Positions 26,804 through 35,290 of a stretch of DNA of 50,512 nucleotides are shown here, in pieces. The stretch is from contig CAIYLW010000071.1 in NCBI GenBank assembly GCA_903927185.1, positions 1-50,512 on the forward strand, given 5' to 3'. The first letter of the stretch is position 1; the number at the start of each line of letters is the position of its first letter. The position numbers and the translations under genes were made by a program. Under the pieces are notes generated by a model, which saw only the letters and a list, made by a program, of their open reading frames with translations, was not told the DNA's origin and made no database searches. The stretch is from an uncultured Bacteroidota bacterium (GTDB taxonomy: Bacteria > Bacteroidota > Bacteroidia > Chitinophagales > Chitinophagaceae).

Positions 26804-28588
26804 ATGAAGAATATTAGGAATTTTTGCATTATTGCACATATCGACCATGGTAAAAGTACTTTGGCAGACCGTTTATTGGAACATACCAATTCGGTTGGTC
26901 AAAGAGATATGATGAACCAGGTTTTGGATGATATGGATTTGGAGCGTGAAAAAGGAATTACTATAAAGAGTCACGCTATTCAAATTAATTTCCCTTACAA
27001 AGGCGAGCAATATGTTTTTAATTTAATTGATACTCCAGGCCACGTTGATTTTAGCTATGAAGTAAGCCGTGCATTAGCCGCATGTGAAGGTGCTTTATTG
27101 TTAGTTGATGCCTCTCAAGGTATTCAGGCTCAAACGATTAGTAATTTATATTTAGCCATTGAGAATAATCTTGAAATTATTCCAGTGATCAATAAGATCG
27201 ACATGGATGGAGCTAAAATTCCAGAAGTAACTGATCAGATTGTTGAATTAATAGGTTGTAAAGCGGAAGATATTTTATTGGCAAGTGGTAAGAGTGGAAT
27301 AGGGATCGACGAAATTCTTGCAGCTATTGTGGACAGAATTCCTGCACCAAAAGGCAGTTATGAAGCTCCACTTCAGGCTTTAATATTTGATAGTGTATTC
27401 AATAGTTTTAGAGGGATTATAGTTTACTACCGTATTCTTAACGGAGTTTTAAAGAAAGGAGATAAAATCAGATTTGTGGCTTCGGGGTTGGACTATTTTG
27501 CGGATGAAGTGGGGGTATTAAAATTTACCATGACTCCAAAAGAGGAAGTAAAAGCTGGAGATGTTGGATATATTATAACTGGAATTAAAGTTGCAAAGGA
27601 AGTTAAAGTGGGAGATACTATCACTTTGGCGAATAATCCGGGTGAAATGATTCATGGTTTTGAAGAAGTTAAACCAATGGTATTTGCTGGTATTTATCCA
27701 GTAAATACAGATGAATTTGAAGAGCTTCGTGATTGCATGGATAAATTGCAATTGAATGATGCGTCTCTTACATTTGAATTAGAAACATCACAAGCTTTAG
27801 GATTTGGATTTAGATGTGGGTTCCTTGGGCTACTGCACATGGAAATTATTCAGGAAAGATTGGAACGGGAATTTAATCAAACTGTTATCACCACAGTTCC
27901 CAACGTAAGTTTCTTAGCCTATACTTCAAAAGGCGATAAATTAGTGGTAAATAATCCTTCTGAAATGCCCGATCCTACTAAATTGGATCGCATTGAAGAA
28001 CCATTTATCAGAGCACAGATTATAACCATGCCCGATTATATTGGGAACATTATGACGCTATGTTTAGGAAAACGCGGCATCTTATTAAATCAAAGTTATT
28101 TAACTCCTTCAAGGGTTGAGTTGACTTTTGAAATGCCATTGACAGAAATTGTATTTGATTTTTATGATAAATTGAAAAGTCAGACGAGGGGATATGCTTC
28201 TTTCGATTATTCTCCCATTGGCTATCGAGAAGCAGATATCGTTAAAATGGATATTATGTTGAATGCAGAGAAAGTAGATGCTTTAAGTGCATTGATACAT
28301 AGAGGTAGAGCAACAGATTTTGGACGTAAGCTTTGTGAGAAATTAAAAGAATTAATAACAAGACAACAGTTCCAGATAGCCATTCAAGCAGCTATTGGTG
28401 CTAAAGTGATAGCACGTGAAAATATAAGTGCATTACGTAAAGATGTAACTGCAAAATGTTATGGAGGTGATGTAAGTCGTAAGCGTAAACTATTAGAAAA
28501 ACAGAAAGAAGGAAAGAAACGGATGCGTCAAGTTGGTAATGTAGAAGTTCCTCAAGAAGCGTTTTTAGCCATATTGAAGCTTGATTAA
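26804..28588 (+). CDS. lepA: Elongation factor 4 (LepA)
   Basis: This 594-aa protein has the usual length. G1 is [10 protein letters not shown] (11-20), G3 is [12 protein letters not shown] (about 78-89) and G4 is INKIDMDG (about 131-138). EF4-specific domains follow, including [26 protein letters not shown] and the C-terminal [26 protein letters not shown] tail with [16 protein letters not shown]. It is a ribosomal GTPase involved in translation and initiation under stress. It is a single-gene unit. Confidence 0.98.
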   Translation: MKNIRNFCIIAHIDHGKSTLADRLLEHTNSVGQRDMMNQVLDDMDLEREKGITIKSHAIQINFPYKGEQYVFNLIDTPGHVDFSYEVSRALAACEGALLLVDASQGIQAQTISNLYLAIENNLEIIPVINKIDMDGAKIPEVTDQIVELIGCKAEDILLASGKSGIGIDEILAAIVDRIPAPKGSYEAPLQALIFDSVFNSFRGIIVYYRILNGVLKKGDKIRFVASGLDYFADEVGVLKFTMTPKEEVKAGDVGYIITGIKVAKEVKVGDTITLANNPGEMIHGFEEVKPMVFAGIYPVNTDEFEELRDCMDKLQLNDASLTFELETSQALGFGFRCGFLGLLHMEIIQERLEREFNQTVITTVPNVSFLAYTSKGDKLVVNNPSEMPDPTKLDRIEEPFIRAQIITMPDYIGNIMTLCLGKRGILLNQSYLTPSRVELTFEMPLTEIVFDFYDKLKSQTRGYASFDYSPIGYREADIVKMDIMLNAEKVDALSALIHRGRATDFGRKLCEKLKELITRQQFQIAIQAAIGAKVIARENISALRKDVTAKCYGGDVSRKRKLLEKQKEGKKRMRQVGNVEVPQEAFLAILKLD

Positions 28589-28640
28589 TGGTAAATAACT
28601 CTATGTAAATAGCAAAATACTATTCTTTAAGTTAATTGGA

Positions 28641-29543
28641 TTAATTGTGATTTGTTAGATTGGAATTATTAGGGGGATTGTTTAGTGGAGCGGGATCTCC
28701 CATTTCAATATTTCTTTCGTGCACCCATCTGCCATTAGTCCAATGGAATCCTTCATAACTGCCATAAGGAATTAAACTTTGTTTTTCTTTTTCTTCTCCA
28801 TTTTCGCTAACCAGATGAGCAAAAATAATACGGTCTATATCAGGATCATAATTGATCTTGGCACCTGCCTGTTTTTTATACTCCAAACAGAACCTATAAG
28901 CTGGTTGAGGAGGCTTTATATTATCAGGAGGATAGTCGAAAAATTGTCCCCCGAAAACTGGCTTTCCTAATTCATCAAAAGTTAAAACCTCCATCCATTT
29001 TTTCGTTGTTTTCGCATTGTTTTCATCATATCCTAAAAGTGTATAAAAGTTTTTACCTCTATAGGTTTTCAATACGATATTGTAATAAACAGCTCCGATC
29101 CAATTATTAGCATTTCGAATAGAGTCAACTGGAAATTCAGTAAAATCCGATTGATCAAAGAGAGGAAATATTTTTAATGAGCCATCTTTTGTGTGCATCT
29201 GAATGGCCCCTTTTTGATGATATGAACTAAAGTCTTTCATTATTTGCCAAGTGAAAATTCGAAAACTACTATCAGGGGCATATATTTTAGAAATGGTAAT
29301 TAAAGAATCGAATGGATAGTAAAATGAATTAGGAAGCTTTAAAGCCTGCACAAGTCCTCTGGTAAACAAACTATCTGCTCTAAACCGATCCACCATTTCA
29401 ATGGCATTTAAGATTGCTTTTGAATAACCTTTTATTCCAGTTTCAATTTCAGCAATTTTAATTTGATTAGAATCCTTTTTTTGTTGTGCCTGAGTTTGAA
29501 TGCAACAGAAAAAGAAGATAAAAAAGATAATAGTTTTATTCAT
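28641..29543 (-). CDS. Secreted protein of unknown function
   Basis: This 300-aa protein starts with a signal peptide (NKTIIFFIFFFCCIQTQAQQ). The mature part is mixed alpha/beta with FRIFTWQIMKDFSSYHQKGAIQ, KNFYTLLGYDENNAKTTKKWM and WTNGRWVHERNIEMGDP. I do not recognise a characterised family; it looks like a conserved Bacteroidota periplasmic protein. A proline- and asparagine-rich tail closes it. It lies 60 bp downstream of gmhB on the same strand and might be the last gene of that operon or independent. Confidence 0.7.
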   Translation of the reverse strand: MNKTIIFFIFFFCCIQTQAQQKKDSNQIKIAEIETGIKGYSKAILNAIEMVDRFRADSLFTRGLVQALKLPNSFYYPFDSLITISKIYAPDSSFRIFTWQIMKDFSSYHQKGAIQMHTKDGSLKIFPLFDQSDFTEFPVDSIRNANNWIGAVYYNIVLKTYRGKNFYTLLGYDENNAKTTKKWMEVLTFDELGKPVFGGQFFDYPPDNIKPPQPAYRFCLEYKKQAGAKINYDPDIDRIIFAHLVSENGEEKEKQSLIPYGSYEGFHWTNGRWVHERNIEMGDPAPLNNPPNNSNLTNHN

Positions 29544-29603
29544 TATTACTAAGTTACAAGCAATAGATAGGAATACAAATTTTACTAGCTATCACAGAAA
29601 AAT

Positions 29604-30170
29604 TTAAGATTTTATTATCGTCTTTAATTGATTGGCAAAGTCTAATAGATTTTCAAATCTCAGATCTATCAATGGGTGTGGAAAATCAATTTCCGGATGT
29701 GTGGTACTTAGAAATACTGTATACATTCCTGCATTACGTCCAAAACCCATATCACTTATTCTATTGCCAACCATCATTGATTTTGACAAATCTATTTCAG
29801 GGTATTTTTGAGTAGCCTGAAAAGCCATCCCTGGATTGGGTTTGCGATTATAAGAGTCATTATCTAAATCGGGGCAATAAATTATCTGATCAATCCTGCC
29901 ACCTCCTTTATTAATTTCGGATAACATATTAGAATGTATATTCTCCAAATCATTAATACTCATTAACCCTTTGCCAATACCTTTTTGGTTAGTTACCAGT
30001 ACGATTTTTTTAAATAGAGGTTCAAGAATTGCTAAGGCTTCAATAGTTGTGTCATAAAATTGAAACTCCTTCCAATTAAGTACATAATCTTCAAATTTCT
30101 CATGATTCAGAACCCCATCACGATCAATAAATAATGTAAACGAAGAATCTATTTGATCTAATCTAAACAT
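29604..30170 (-). CDS. gmhB: HAD-IIIA phosphatase, GmhB-like (D-glycero-D-manno-heptose-1,7-bisphosphate 7-phosphatase)
   Basis: In this 188-aa protein, HAD motif I is FIDRDGVLNHEKF (residues about 14-26), motif II VLVTNQKGIGKG, and motif III/IV NRKPNPGMAFQA with MVGNRISDMGFGRNAG. Pairing with gmhA 59 bp upstream supports heptose-bisphosphate dephosphorylation for ADP-heptose synthesis. Unlike proteobacterial GmhB, the zinc-binding loop is reduced: after YCPD there is no H and no downstream C-x-C before RKP. The role is thus likely, but the histidinol-phosphatase branch cannot be excluded. A repeat copy (30206-30231) lies just upstream. Confidence 0.78.
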   Translation of the reverse strand: MFRLDQIDSSFTLFIDRDGVLNHEKFEDYVLNWKEFQFYDTTIEALAILEPLFKKIVLVTNQKGIGKGLMSINDLENIHSNMLSEINKGGGRIDQIIYCPDLDNDSYNRKPNPGMAFQATQKYPEIDLSKSMMVGNRISDMGFGRNAGMYTVFLSTTHPEIDFPHPLIDLRFENLLDFANQLKTIIKS

Positions 30171-30205
30171 ATTACCATTTAAATATTCAACACCTAATAT
30201 TTTTG

Positions 30206-30231
30206 CTTTTGAATTTTGATTTTTTAATTTT
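30206..30231. repeat. Dispersed 26-bp AT-rich repeat, copy 2 (inverted)
   Basis: An exact reverse complement of 13413-13438. It lies between gmhA and gmhB and touches the gmhA stop codon, so its last two bases are coding. Confidence 0.5.
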
Positions 30232-30808
30232 ACCCAGGAAAAATAGCATCTTCCACTAACTCACAAATAATATGTCCAATCAGAATATGCGACTCTTGAA
30301 TACGTGGAGTAATATCTGAAGGAATATTAAGGAGATAGTCGGATAATTCTTTTAGTTTTCCACCAGTTGAACCAGTAAACCCAATAGTAATAATTCCTTT
30401 TGTTCTGGCAACTTCAAAAGCCTTTACAATATTTCCAGAATTTCCTGAAGTAGTTATACCCACTAACACATCACCCTTCACCATGGTACCATCAACTAAA
30501 CGGGCATAAATGTCATCGTAACTATAATCATTTGCAACTGCAGTTAGGTAAGAACTATTACAGTGTAATGCATCTGAAGGCAATGCTCTTCTATTTTTAT
30601 AAAATCTGCCAGAAAATTCAGCTGCTAAATGTTGTGCATCTGCTGCACTTCCACCATTTCCACAAAATTGTACTTTGAATCCAGCTTGAAAACTTTTTGT
30701 AATCACTTTTACGATTGAATCAATAGTGTTTAGTAGAGCTTCATTTTGTAATATGGTAGATTTTACAGAAATACTTTCTGAAATGATATGTTGAATAGTT
30801 TCTTTCAT
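30230..30808 (-). CDS. gmhA: Sedoheptulose-7-phosphate isomerase
   Basis: This 192-aa protein has the expected family length. The SIS domain has FCGNGGSAADAQHLAAEFSG (about 49-68), TTSGNSGNIVKAFEVAR (about 119-135) and a C-terminal helix with HILIGHIICELVEDAIF carrying the catalytic His and Glu. It converts sedoheptulose-7-phosphate to D-glycero-D-manno-heptose-7-phosphate, the first step to ADP-heptose. Cytoplasmic. With gmhB and two glycosyltransferases it forms an LPS/surface-glycan cluster. hldE/hldA is not in the window. Confidence 0.94.
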   Translation of the reverse strand: MKETIQHIISESISVKSTILQNEALLNTIDSIVKVITKSFQAGFKVQFCGNGGSAADAQHLAAEFSGRFYKNRRALPSDALHCNSSYLTAVANDYSYDDIYARLVDGTMVKGDVLVGITTSGNSGNIVKAFEVARTKGIITIGFTGSTGGKLKELSDYLLNIPSDITPRIQESHILIGHIICELVEDAIFPG

Positions 30809-30833
30809 GATATACTTTTAAATTTTCTTGCTA

Positions 30834-31982
30834 TTAAATTTCAGCAAGTTTTAATATAGCATCGGTTAAATGTGACCAGCTGTATTTTTCTTTTTCTTTA
30901 CGAAGATGTGGCAAATAATGGTTTTCTCCTAATTGATACAATTTTTGAATCCCTTCTGCAATTGATATAGCATTTGGTTCAACAACAACTCCAGCAACAT
31001 TATCAGGAACCATATCTGCTAAACCTCCCACATTTGTTACCAACATTGGTTTTTCAAAATGATAGGCAAGTGGAGTTACACCGCTTTGTGTGGCATTTTT
31101 GTATGGTTGAATTACAAAATCTGTGGCGCTTAAATAATACTTTACTTCATGATCAGTAATAAAATGTGTACGTAAATCTAAAAGATCAGCAATACCTAAT
31201 TGTTCAATGATATTTTTATAGAGTAATTCATTATCATAAAACTCTCCAGCAATCAATAAAATGGGAAGGATTTTTGTGTTGTCTTTCTCTTTTTGATCCT
31301 TTAAAATTTTCATCGCCTCTAATAAAAGGTCAAGACCCTTATATTTTCGAATAAACCCAAAGAATAAAATAATATTCCCTTCAACAGGTATATTTAGAAA
31401 ATTTCTTGCCTCCACTTTAGTAAGCGCATTTCCAAAATTATCATACAAAGGATGTTCTGTTTTGATTGCTTTGGTAGAACTAAAACTTTTCAGGTCGTTC
31501 AATACTTTGTTACTCATCGTAATAAACCCATCAATAGGTTTGATAAAGTATTTTGTAAATATTTTATCAGCTGGGCGTTTTTCATGTGGTATTATATTAT
31601 CAGCTATGCAGATGATTTTTGAAAAACGGTTGGTTTTAATAATTCGAAGTATGGTTCCCAAGCAGGGGCCCATTAAAGGCAACCAATATCGTACAATTAC
31701 CAAATCCGGTTTTTCATTTTTGATACTATTCCCAACTTTAAACCAGTTAAACGGGTTGATGGAATTGATACAAACAATAATATGCAAATTAGCAGGAGCA
31801 GGCTCTGTACTATATTGAGTTTTACCAGGAAATAAAAATGAAGGATATTGTAATGAAAAATTGTAGATGGTTACATCAAATCCATCTTCCAAAAAGGCAT
31901 GTGCAAGACGCTCGTTAAAAGAGGCGATACCTCCTCCACGAAATGGCCATGCAGTTCCAATTAAGGCAATTTTTTTTTGCAT
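30834..31982 (-). CDS. Glycosyltransferase family 4
   Basis: This 382-aa protein is GT-B fold. The N-terminal half opens with IALIGTAWPFRGGGIASFNERLAHAF, a donor/acceptor glycine loop. The C-terminal half has ILFFGFIRKYKGLDLLLEAM (about residue 205) and the nucleotide-sugar site QPYKNATQSGVTPLAYHFEKPMLVTNVGG (E-x7-E-like region). It should transfer a sugar from a nucleotide donor to a surface-glycan acceptor; donor and acceptor are not readable. It lies 11 bp downstream of the GT2 gene and 25 bp upstream of gmhA. Confidence 0.9.
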   Translation of the reverse strand: MQKKIALIGTAWPFRGGGIASFNERLAHAFLEDGFDVTIYNFSLQYPSFLFPGKTQYSTEPAPANLHIIVCINSINPFNWFKVGNSIKNEKPDLVIVRYWLPLMGPCLGTILRIIKTNRFSKIICIADNIIPHEKRPADKIFTKYFIKPIDGFITMSNKVLNDLKSFSSTKAIKTEHPLYDNFGNALTKVEARNFLNIPVEGNIILFFGFIRKYKGLDLLLEAMKILKDQKEKDNTKILPILLIAGEFYDNELLYKNIIEQLGIADLLDLRTHFITDHEVKYYLSATDFVIQPYKNATQSGVTPLAYHFEKPMLVTNVGGLADMVPDNVAGVVVEPNAISIAEGIQKLYQLGENHYLPHLRKEKEKYSWSHLTDAILKLAEI

Positions 31983-31993
31983 AGAAAACTTTA

Positions 31994-32941
31994 TCAGTCC
32001 TCGATTCCAATTTTTTTATGGATCAGGTAACTATTTCGTTCTGGAGCATTTCGAGCCACCAATTCTGCCACAAAACCCGCTAGGAATAATTGAACTCCAA
32101 TAATCATTGTAGTTAATGCAATAAAAAATGCAGGTTTATTAGTTAAAGAATAATCGATATCGATCAATTTTCCTATTATTAAATAAATACTGGAACTAAG
32201 ACCAATAAGGAAAAATAAACTTCCCCAAAGACCAAATAATTGCATAGGTTTCTTACCAAATTTTCCCAGAAACATAATAGTAGCTAAATCCAGAAATCCA
32301 TTGACAAACCTTTTCATTCCAAATTTAGTAACACCATATTTTCTTGGTCGATGTTCCACTATTTTTTCACCTATTTTTCTAAATCCACTCCACATCGCCA
32401 AAATTGGAATATAACGATGCATTTCACCATACACTTCAATGCATTTTACCACATCCAATTTGTAGGCCTTTAATCCACAGTTAAAATCGTTTAAATGAAT
32501 GCCTGAAGCTTTTCTTGCTACGGCATTATATAATTTCGATGGAATGTTTTTGGTGAATGTATTGTCATATCTCACTTTTTTCCATCCACTTACCATATCA
32601 AAACCCTCCACAATAATCATATTACGGAGTCCAGGAATTTCATCAGGAGAATCTTGCATATCAGCATCCATCGTAATCACTGTAGCACCTTTAGCTGCTT
32701 TAAACCCTTCATTTAATGCAGCAGATTTGCCATAATTACGTCTAAAGCGAATTCCCTTAAAGCAATTATTTTTAGCAGCGATAGTTTCAATAACCTGCCA
32801 ACTATTGTCTGTGCTGCCATCGTCGACCATAATCACTTCGTAACTTAATTGCACTTTAGTAATCACAGTTTCAATCCAGCTGCACAATTCTGGTAGTGAT
32901 TCGTCTTCATTGTATAATGGAATGATGATAGTAAGATCCAT
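31994..32941 (-). CDS. Glycosyltransferase family 2, DPM1/GtrB-like with two membrane helices
   Basis: This 315-aa protein has a GT-A domain with IIPLYNEDESLPEL, MVDDGSTDNSW (about 40-50) and the DxD motif TMDADMQDSPDEIPG (about 90-104). It ends in two membrane helices (LFGLWGSLFFLIGLSSSIYLIIG and AFFIALTTMIIGVQLFLAGFVAELV). This is the layout of polyprenyl-phosphate sugar transferases (GtrB/ArnC/DPM1). It probably loads a lipid carrier for export. It is cotranscribed with GT4 and DUF4199. Confidence 0.92.
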   Translation of the reverse strand: MDLTIIIPLYNEDESLPELCSWIETVITKVQLSYEVIMVDDGSTDNSWQVIETIAAKNNCFKGIRFRRNYGKSAALNEGFKAAKGATVITMDADMQDSPDEIPGLRNMIIVEGFDMVSGWKKVRYDNTFTKNIPSKLYNAVARKASGIHLNDFNCGLKAYKLDVVKCIEVYGEMHRYIPILAMWSGFRKIGEKIVEHRPRKYGVTKFGMKRFVNGFLDLATIMFLGKFGKKPMQLFGLWGSLFFLIGLSSSIYLIIGKLIDIDYSLTNKPAFFIALTTMIIGVQLFLAGFVAELVARNAPERNSYLIHKKIGIED

Positions 32942-32949
32942 AAATAAAA

Positions 32950-33465
32950 TTATTGCTCGAATGGAGTATGGTTAGGATTCTTTTTTGCTATACCAGCACC
33001 AATGGCTGAACTAATAGCTCCAAATATGCCATATCCTAATATAACGCCTCCAATCATAAAAGGCATCATAAATTTCCTGGTCATATCAAGAGCACTTTTA
33101 ATTTGCTCATCATTAAGATTTTTATTCTTCTCCATTTCTTTTGCAGCAATATCAATGATTTTATCAATCATTTCCGGAAAAATAATTTTCACCTCTAAAA
33201 AAGTAAAAACTACTGTAATTACGATTAAAGTTGCAGTTACTTTAAACCCATGAGCAAAAACATTTCCAAATGTTACATTTCCATCCATTTGTTTTGCGTA
33301 ATAAATACATGACCAAATGATTCCAGCCAATACAATTACATATGATACATAACCCAAGGACTTATTTTGCCATAGGTCCATTAAATACAAAGCGATGCCG
33401 TAAGTGGTGGTTATTAAACCTAAAATCAATCCTTTCATCCAAGGTTGTACAATTTTAGTTTCCAT
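32950..33465 (-). CDS. DUF4199 membrane protein
   Basis: This 171-aa protein has four predicted membrane helices: KGLILGLITTTYGIALYLMD, YVSYVIVLAGIIWSCIYYA, VTATLIVITVVFTFLEV and FMIGGVILGYGIFGAISSAI. Between the third and fourth is a charged loop (IDIAAKEMEKNKNLNDEQIK). This pattern is DUF4199, common in Bacteroidota next to GT2 and dihydroorotase-like genes. Function unknown. It lies 8 bp upstream of the GT2 gene and 14 bp downstream of the PyrC-like gene. Confidence 0.85.
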   Translation of the reverse strand: METKIVQPWMKGLILGLITTTYGIALYLMDLWQNKSLGYVSYVIVLAGIIWSCIYYAKQMDGNVTFGNVFAHGFKVTATLIVITVVFTFLEVKIIFPEMIDKIIDIAAKEMEKNKNLNDEQIKSALDMTRKFMMPFMIGGVILGYGIFGAISSAIGAGIAKKNPNHTPFEQ

Positions 33466-33479
33466 GTTAGTTTGGTTGT

Positions 33480-34742
33480 TTAGTTGGTAAATATTTGTCC
33501 TTTGTGTATGATACCCAAAACTTTTCCATTTAATTCCCTATTTAAGAATGCGGAATTAGCGGATTTACTTGTATTATTTTGAGTAGTTAAGGTGGTATTC
33601 CCCGACCTACTAAATAAAGTTAGTTCTGCTTTTGATCCTATGTTAATATTGGTAGTAGGAATTGCAAAAATATTACGTGCATTGGTACAAAATAATTGAA
33701 CCAGTTGTTCTGAACTTAATTCCGGAAGTATAGAATTAACAGCTGCAAAACTTGTTTGTAATCCGATCATACCAGATTTTGCATATTCAAATTCACAGAC
33801 TTTATTATCCCAGTTTTGTGGAAGGTGATGACTGGCTATACAATCCACTAATCCATCACGAACTGCATTTTGAAGAGCCAACATATCCTCTCGGGTTCGT
33901 AGGGGAGGATTCAATTTTAAATTAGTATCATAATTAACTAGGTCCTCATCACAAAAATGTAATTGATAAGCTGTTACACTACATGAAATGGAAAGGCCTT
34001 CTTTTTTTGCTTGCGTGATTAATTCAATACTTGTAGCAGTTGAAATTCCGGTAATATGCAATTTAGAGCCTGTGTAGCGAGCCAAATCTATGTCTCTTTT
34101 TACTATGGTTTCTTCAGATATAGCAGGGATTCCTGGCAAGCCTAATTGAGTGGAAATAATTCCTTCATTGATCAATCCACCTGATCCTATTGATTTATCG
34201 ATGGGTATTTGTATCAGTACCCCTTCAAATGCTTTTACATATAATAAGGCCTTTAAAAAAAGACCTGCAGTTTGAACAGGAGAGAGTCCATCCGAAAATG
34301 CAACCGCACCATTATTTTTCATGTCATACATTTCTGCCAAATCCTTTCCTTCAATCTTTTTTGTAATGGCGCCAATCGGATGAATCGATACAGGTAATGG
34401 TGTGCTTTGTTGTACGATATAACTTACTTGTGATTTATTGTCTACCACTGGATCGGTATTGGGAAGAACAAAAACCTGGGTAAACCCGCCAGCTGCTGCA
34501 GATGCAGAACCGGTTTCTAATGTTTCTTTGTATTCTATACCTGGATCACAGAAATGTGCGAATGTATCAACCCAGCCAATCGAGACTTCTAAATTGGAAG
34601 ATTCAATTATTTGATCTGCAGTATCGGTGATATGATCTGCGATTGCAATAATCTGATCTTTTTCTACTAAAATGTCTTTAATTAAGCCATTGAATGGCGA
34701 GTGTGTATCAATAATCCTTGCGTGCCTAATCAGAATCTTCAT
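33480..34742 (-). CDS. Dihydroorotase-like protein with lost catalytic residues (PyrC'-like)
   Basis: The ATG at 34742 begins the amidohydrolase N-terminus (KILIRHARIID), giving 420 aa; a longer in-frame start adds 22 unrelated residues. The scaffold is clearly class-I dihydroorotase: GIEYKETLETG (68-78), VLPNTDPVVDN, HPIGAITKKIEGKDLAEM (121-138) and LNPPLRTRED (277-286). But the metal-site DxHxH reads D59-T-F-A-H63 and the substrate Arg after it is Cys65. The HVS histidine is Gly232 (LHITGIST), the TPHHL pair reads TAYQL, and the catalytic Asp of ATDH is His305 (ASHH). It is probably a non-catalytic partner of PyrB, as known for Pseudomonas PyrC'. It starts the glycan-gene operon. Confidence 0.85.
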   Translation of the reverse strand: MKILIRHARIIDTHSPFNGLIKDILVEKDQIIAIADHITDTADQIIESSNLEVSIGWVDTFAHFCDPGIEYKETLETGSASAAAGGFTQVFVLPNTDPVVDNKSQVSYIVQQSTPLPVSIHPIGAITKKIEGKDLAEMYDMKNNGAVAFSDGLSPVQTAGLFLKALLYVKAFEGVLIQIPIDKSIGSGGLINEGIISTQLGLPGIPAISEETIVKRDIDLARYTGSKLHITGISTATSIELITQAKKEGLSISCSVTAYQLHFCDEDLVNYDTNLKLNPPLRTREDMLALQNAVRDGLVDCIASHHLPQNWDNKVCEFEYAKSGMIGLQTSFAAVNSILPELSSEQLVQLFCTNARNIFAIPTTNINIGSKAELTLFSRSGNTTLTTQNNTSKSANSAFLNRELNGKVLGIIHKGQIFTN

Positions 34743-34792
34743 GTAGACTAACAAAATTTTATGCAATATAACCTGAAAATTTCTTTTACGCC

Positions 34793-34800
34793 TATATTTG
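34793..34800 (+). promoter_or_regulatory. -7 box (TATATTTG) of tRNA-Pro
   Basis: An exact TAnnTTTG match ending 28 bases before the mature tRNA 5' end. An 18-base perfect inverted repeat (34805-34822, 7-bp arms, 4-base loop) lies in the leader between box and tRNA. Confidence 0.42.
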
Positions 34801-34828
34801 CAGCCCATTTAAATATAAATGGAAAGTT

Positions 34829-34902
34829 CGGGACGTAGCGCAGCCCGGTAGCGCACACGTCTGGGGGGCGTGGGGTCGCAAGTTCAAATCTTGTCGTCCC
34901 GA
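34829..34902 (+). tRNA. tRNA-Pro, anticodon GGG
   Basis: A complete cloverleaf reads by eye. The acceptor is CGGGACG/CGTCCCG. The D-arm is GCGC-AGCCCGGTA-GCGC. The anticodon stem is CACGT/GCGTG around CTGGGGG, with GGG at the anticodon. The T-arm is GCAAG-TTCAAAT-CTTGT. Discriminator A. CCA is not encoded. It is divergent from the PyrC-like gene and is followed at once by a strong terminator. Confidence 0.95.
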
Positions 34903-34909
34903 CTATTTG

Positions 34910-34935
34910 AGCACTAAGTAATTAGTGCTTTTTTT
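34910..34935 (+). terminator. Rho-independent terminator of tRNA-Pro
   Basis: A perfect 8-bp stem (34910-34917 with 34922-34929), GTAA loop, then seven U's counting the last stem base. It begins 8 bases after the tRNA. Confidence 0.85.
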
Positions 34936-35290
34936 GTGAATAATACTATGCCTCCTTTATAATGACTTTCCTAAACTTAATAAACTTTACTCCATAGATA
35001 CTCCATAGATACTCCACGGTTAAGCCGTGGATACTTCACCAAAGGCCGTGGAAAATCAACCTGAGTATTTTTTGATTGCATTCTTAATACTTATATCAAA
35101 CGAAATCGTCAACCTTTTAGTAAATGCCCTAGTCTGTATTTTACTTGGCTACTTGCCAAAATACAAAAGAGCACTAATCTCTTAATGCCCTCTTTTCACA
35201 ATTCCTAATCAAATTCAAACGTGACTAGAATATTTTAATGAATTCAGTTGATTGATATAATATCCAACTGATTTAATATGATCAATAATG
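34936..35290. other. Gene-free spacer with short repeats downstream of tRNA-Pro
   Basis: About 355 bp without a convincing gene. It holds an 11-base unit (ACTCCATAGAT) repeated twice plus a partial third copy (34989-35016), a 6-bp hairpin CCACGG/CCGTGG (35014-35030) with a further CCGTGG at 35046-35051, and a GTG-started 52-codon open frame (35027-35185) with one hydrophobic stretch. The position behind a tRNA, with short repeats and no conserved gene, would fit an old integration scar. I found no integrase and no second copy of the tRNA 3' end in the window. Confidence 0.5.
35244..35271 (-). terminator. Possible terminator of the LamG lipoprotein gene
   Basis: Inverted arms TCAGTTG/CAACTGA (35244-35250 and 35265-35271) with an inner GATAT/ATATC pairing, 20 bp after the LamG stop. 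No clean U-run follows, so support is modest. Confidence 0.35.

Noticed and set aside
31462..31818. 118-codon open frame antisense to the GT4 gene
   Set aside because: It lies wholly opposite a clear glycosyltransferase, with no start context or family resemblance.
34743..34808. Longer N-terminus for the dihydroorotase-like protein
   Set aside because: The extra 22 residues have no family resemblance and reach into the divergent tRNA promoter.
35161..35199. Hairpin-like AAAAGAG/CTCTTTT segment as a terminator
   Set aside because: The arms compete with another pairing, and no gene ends just before it, apart from the doubtful 52-codon frame.
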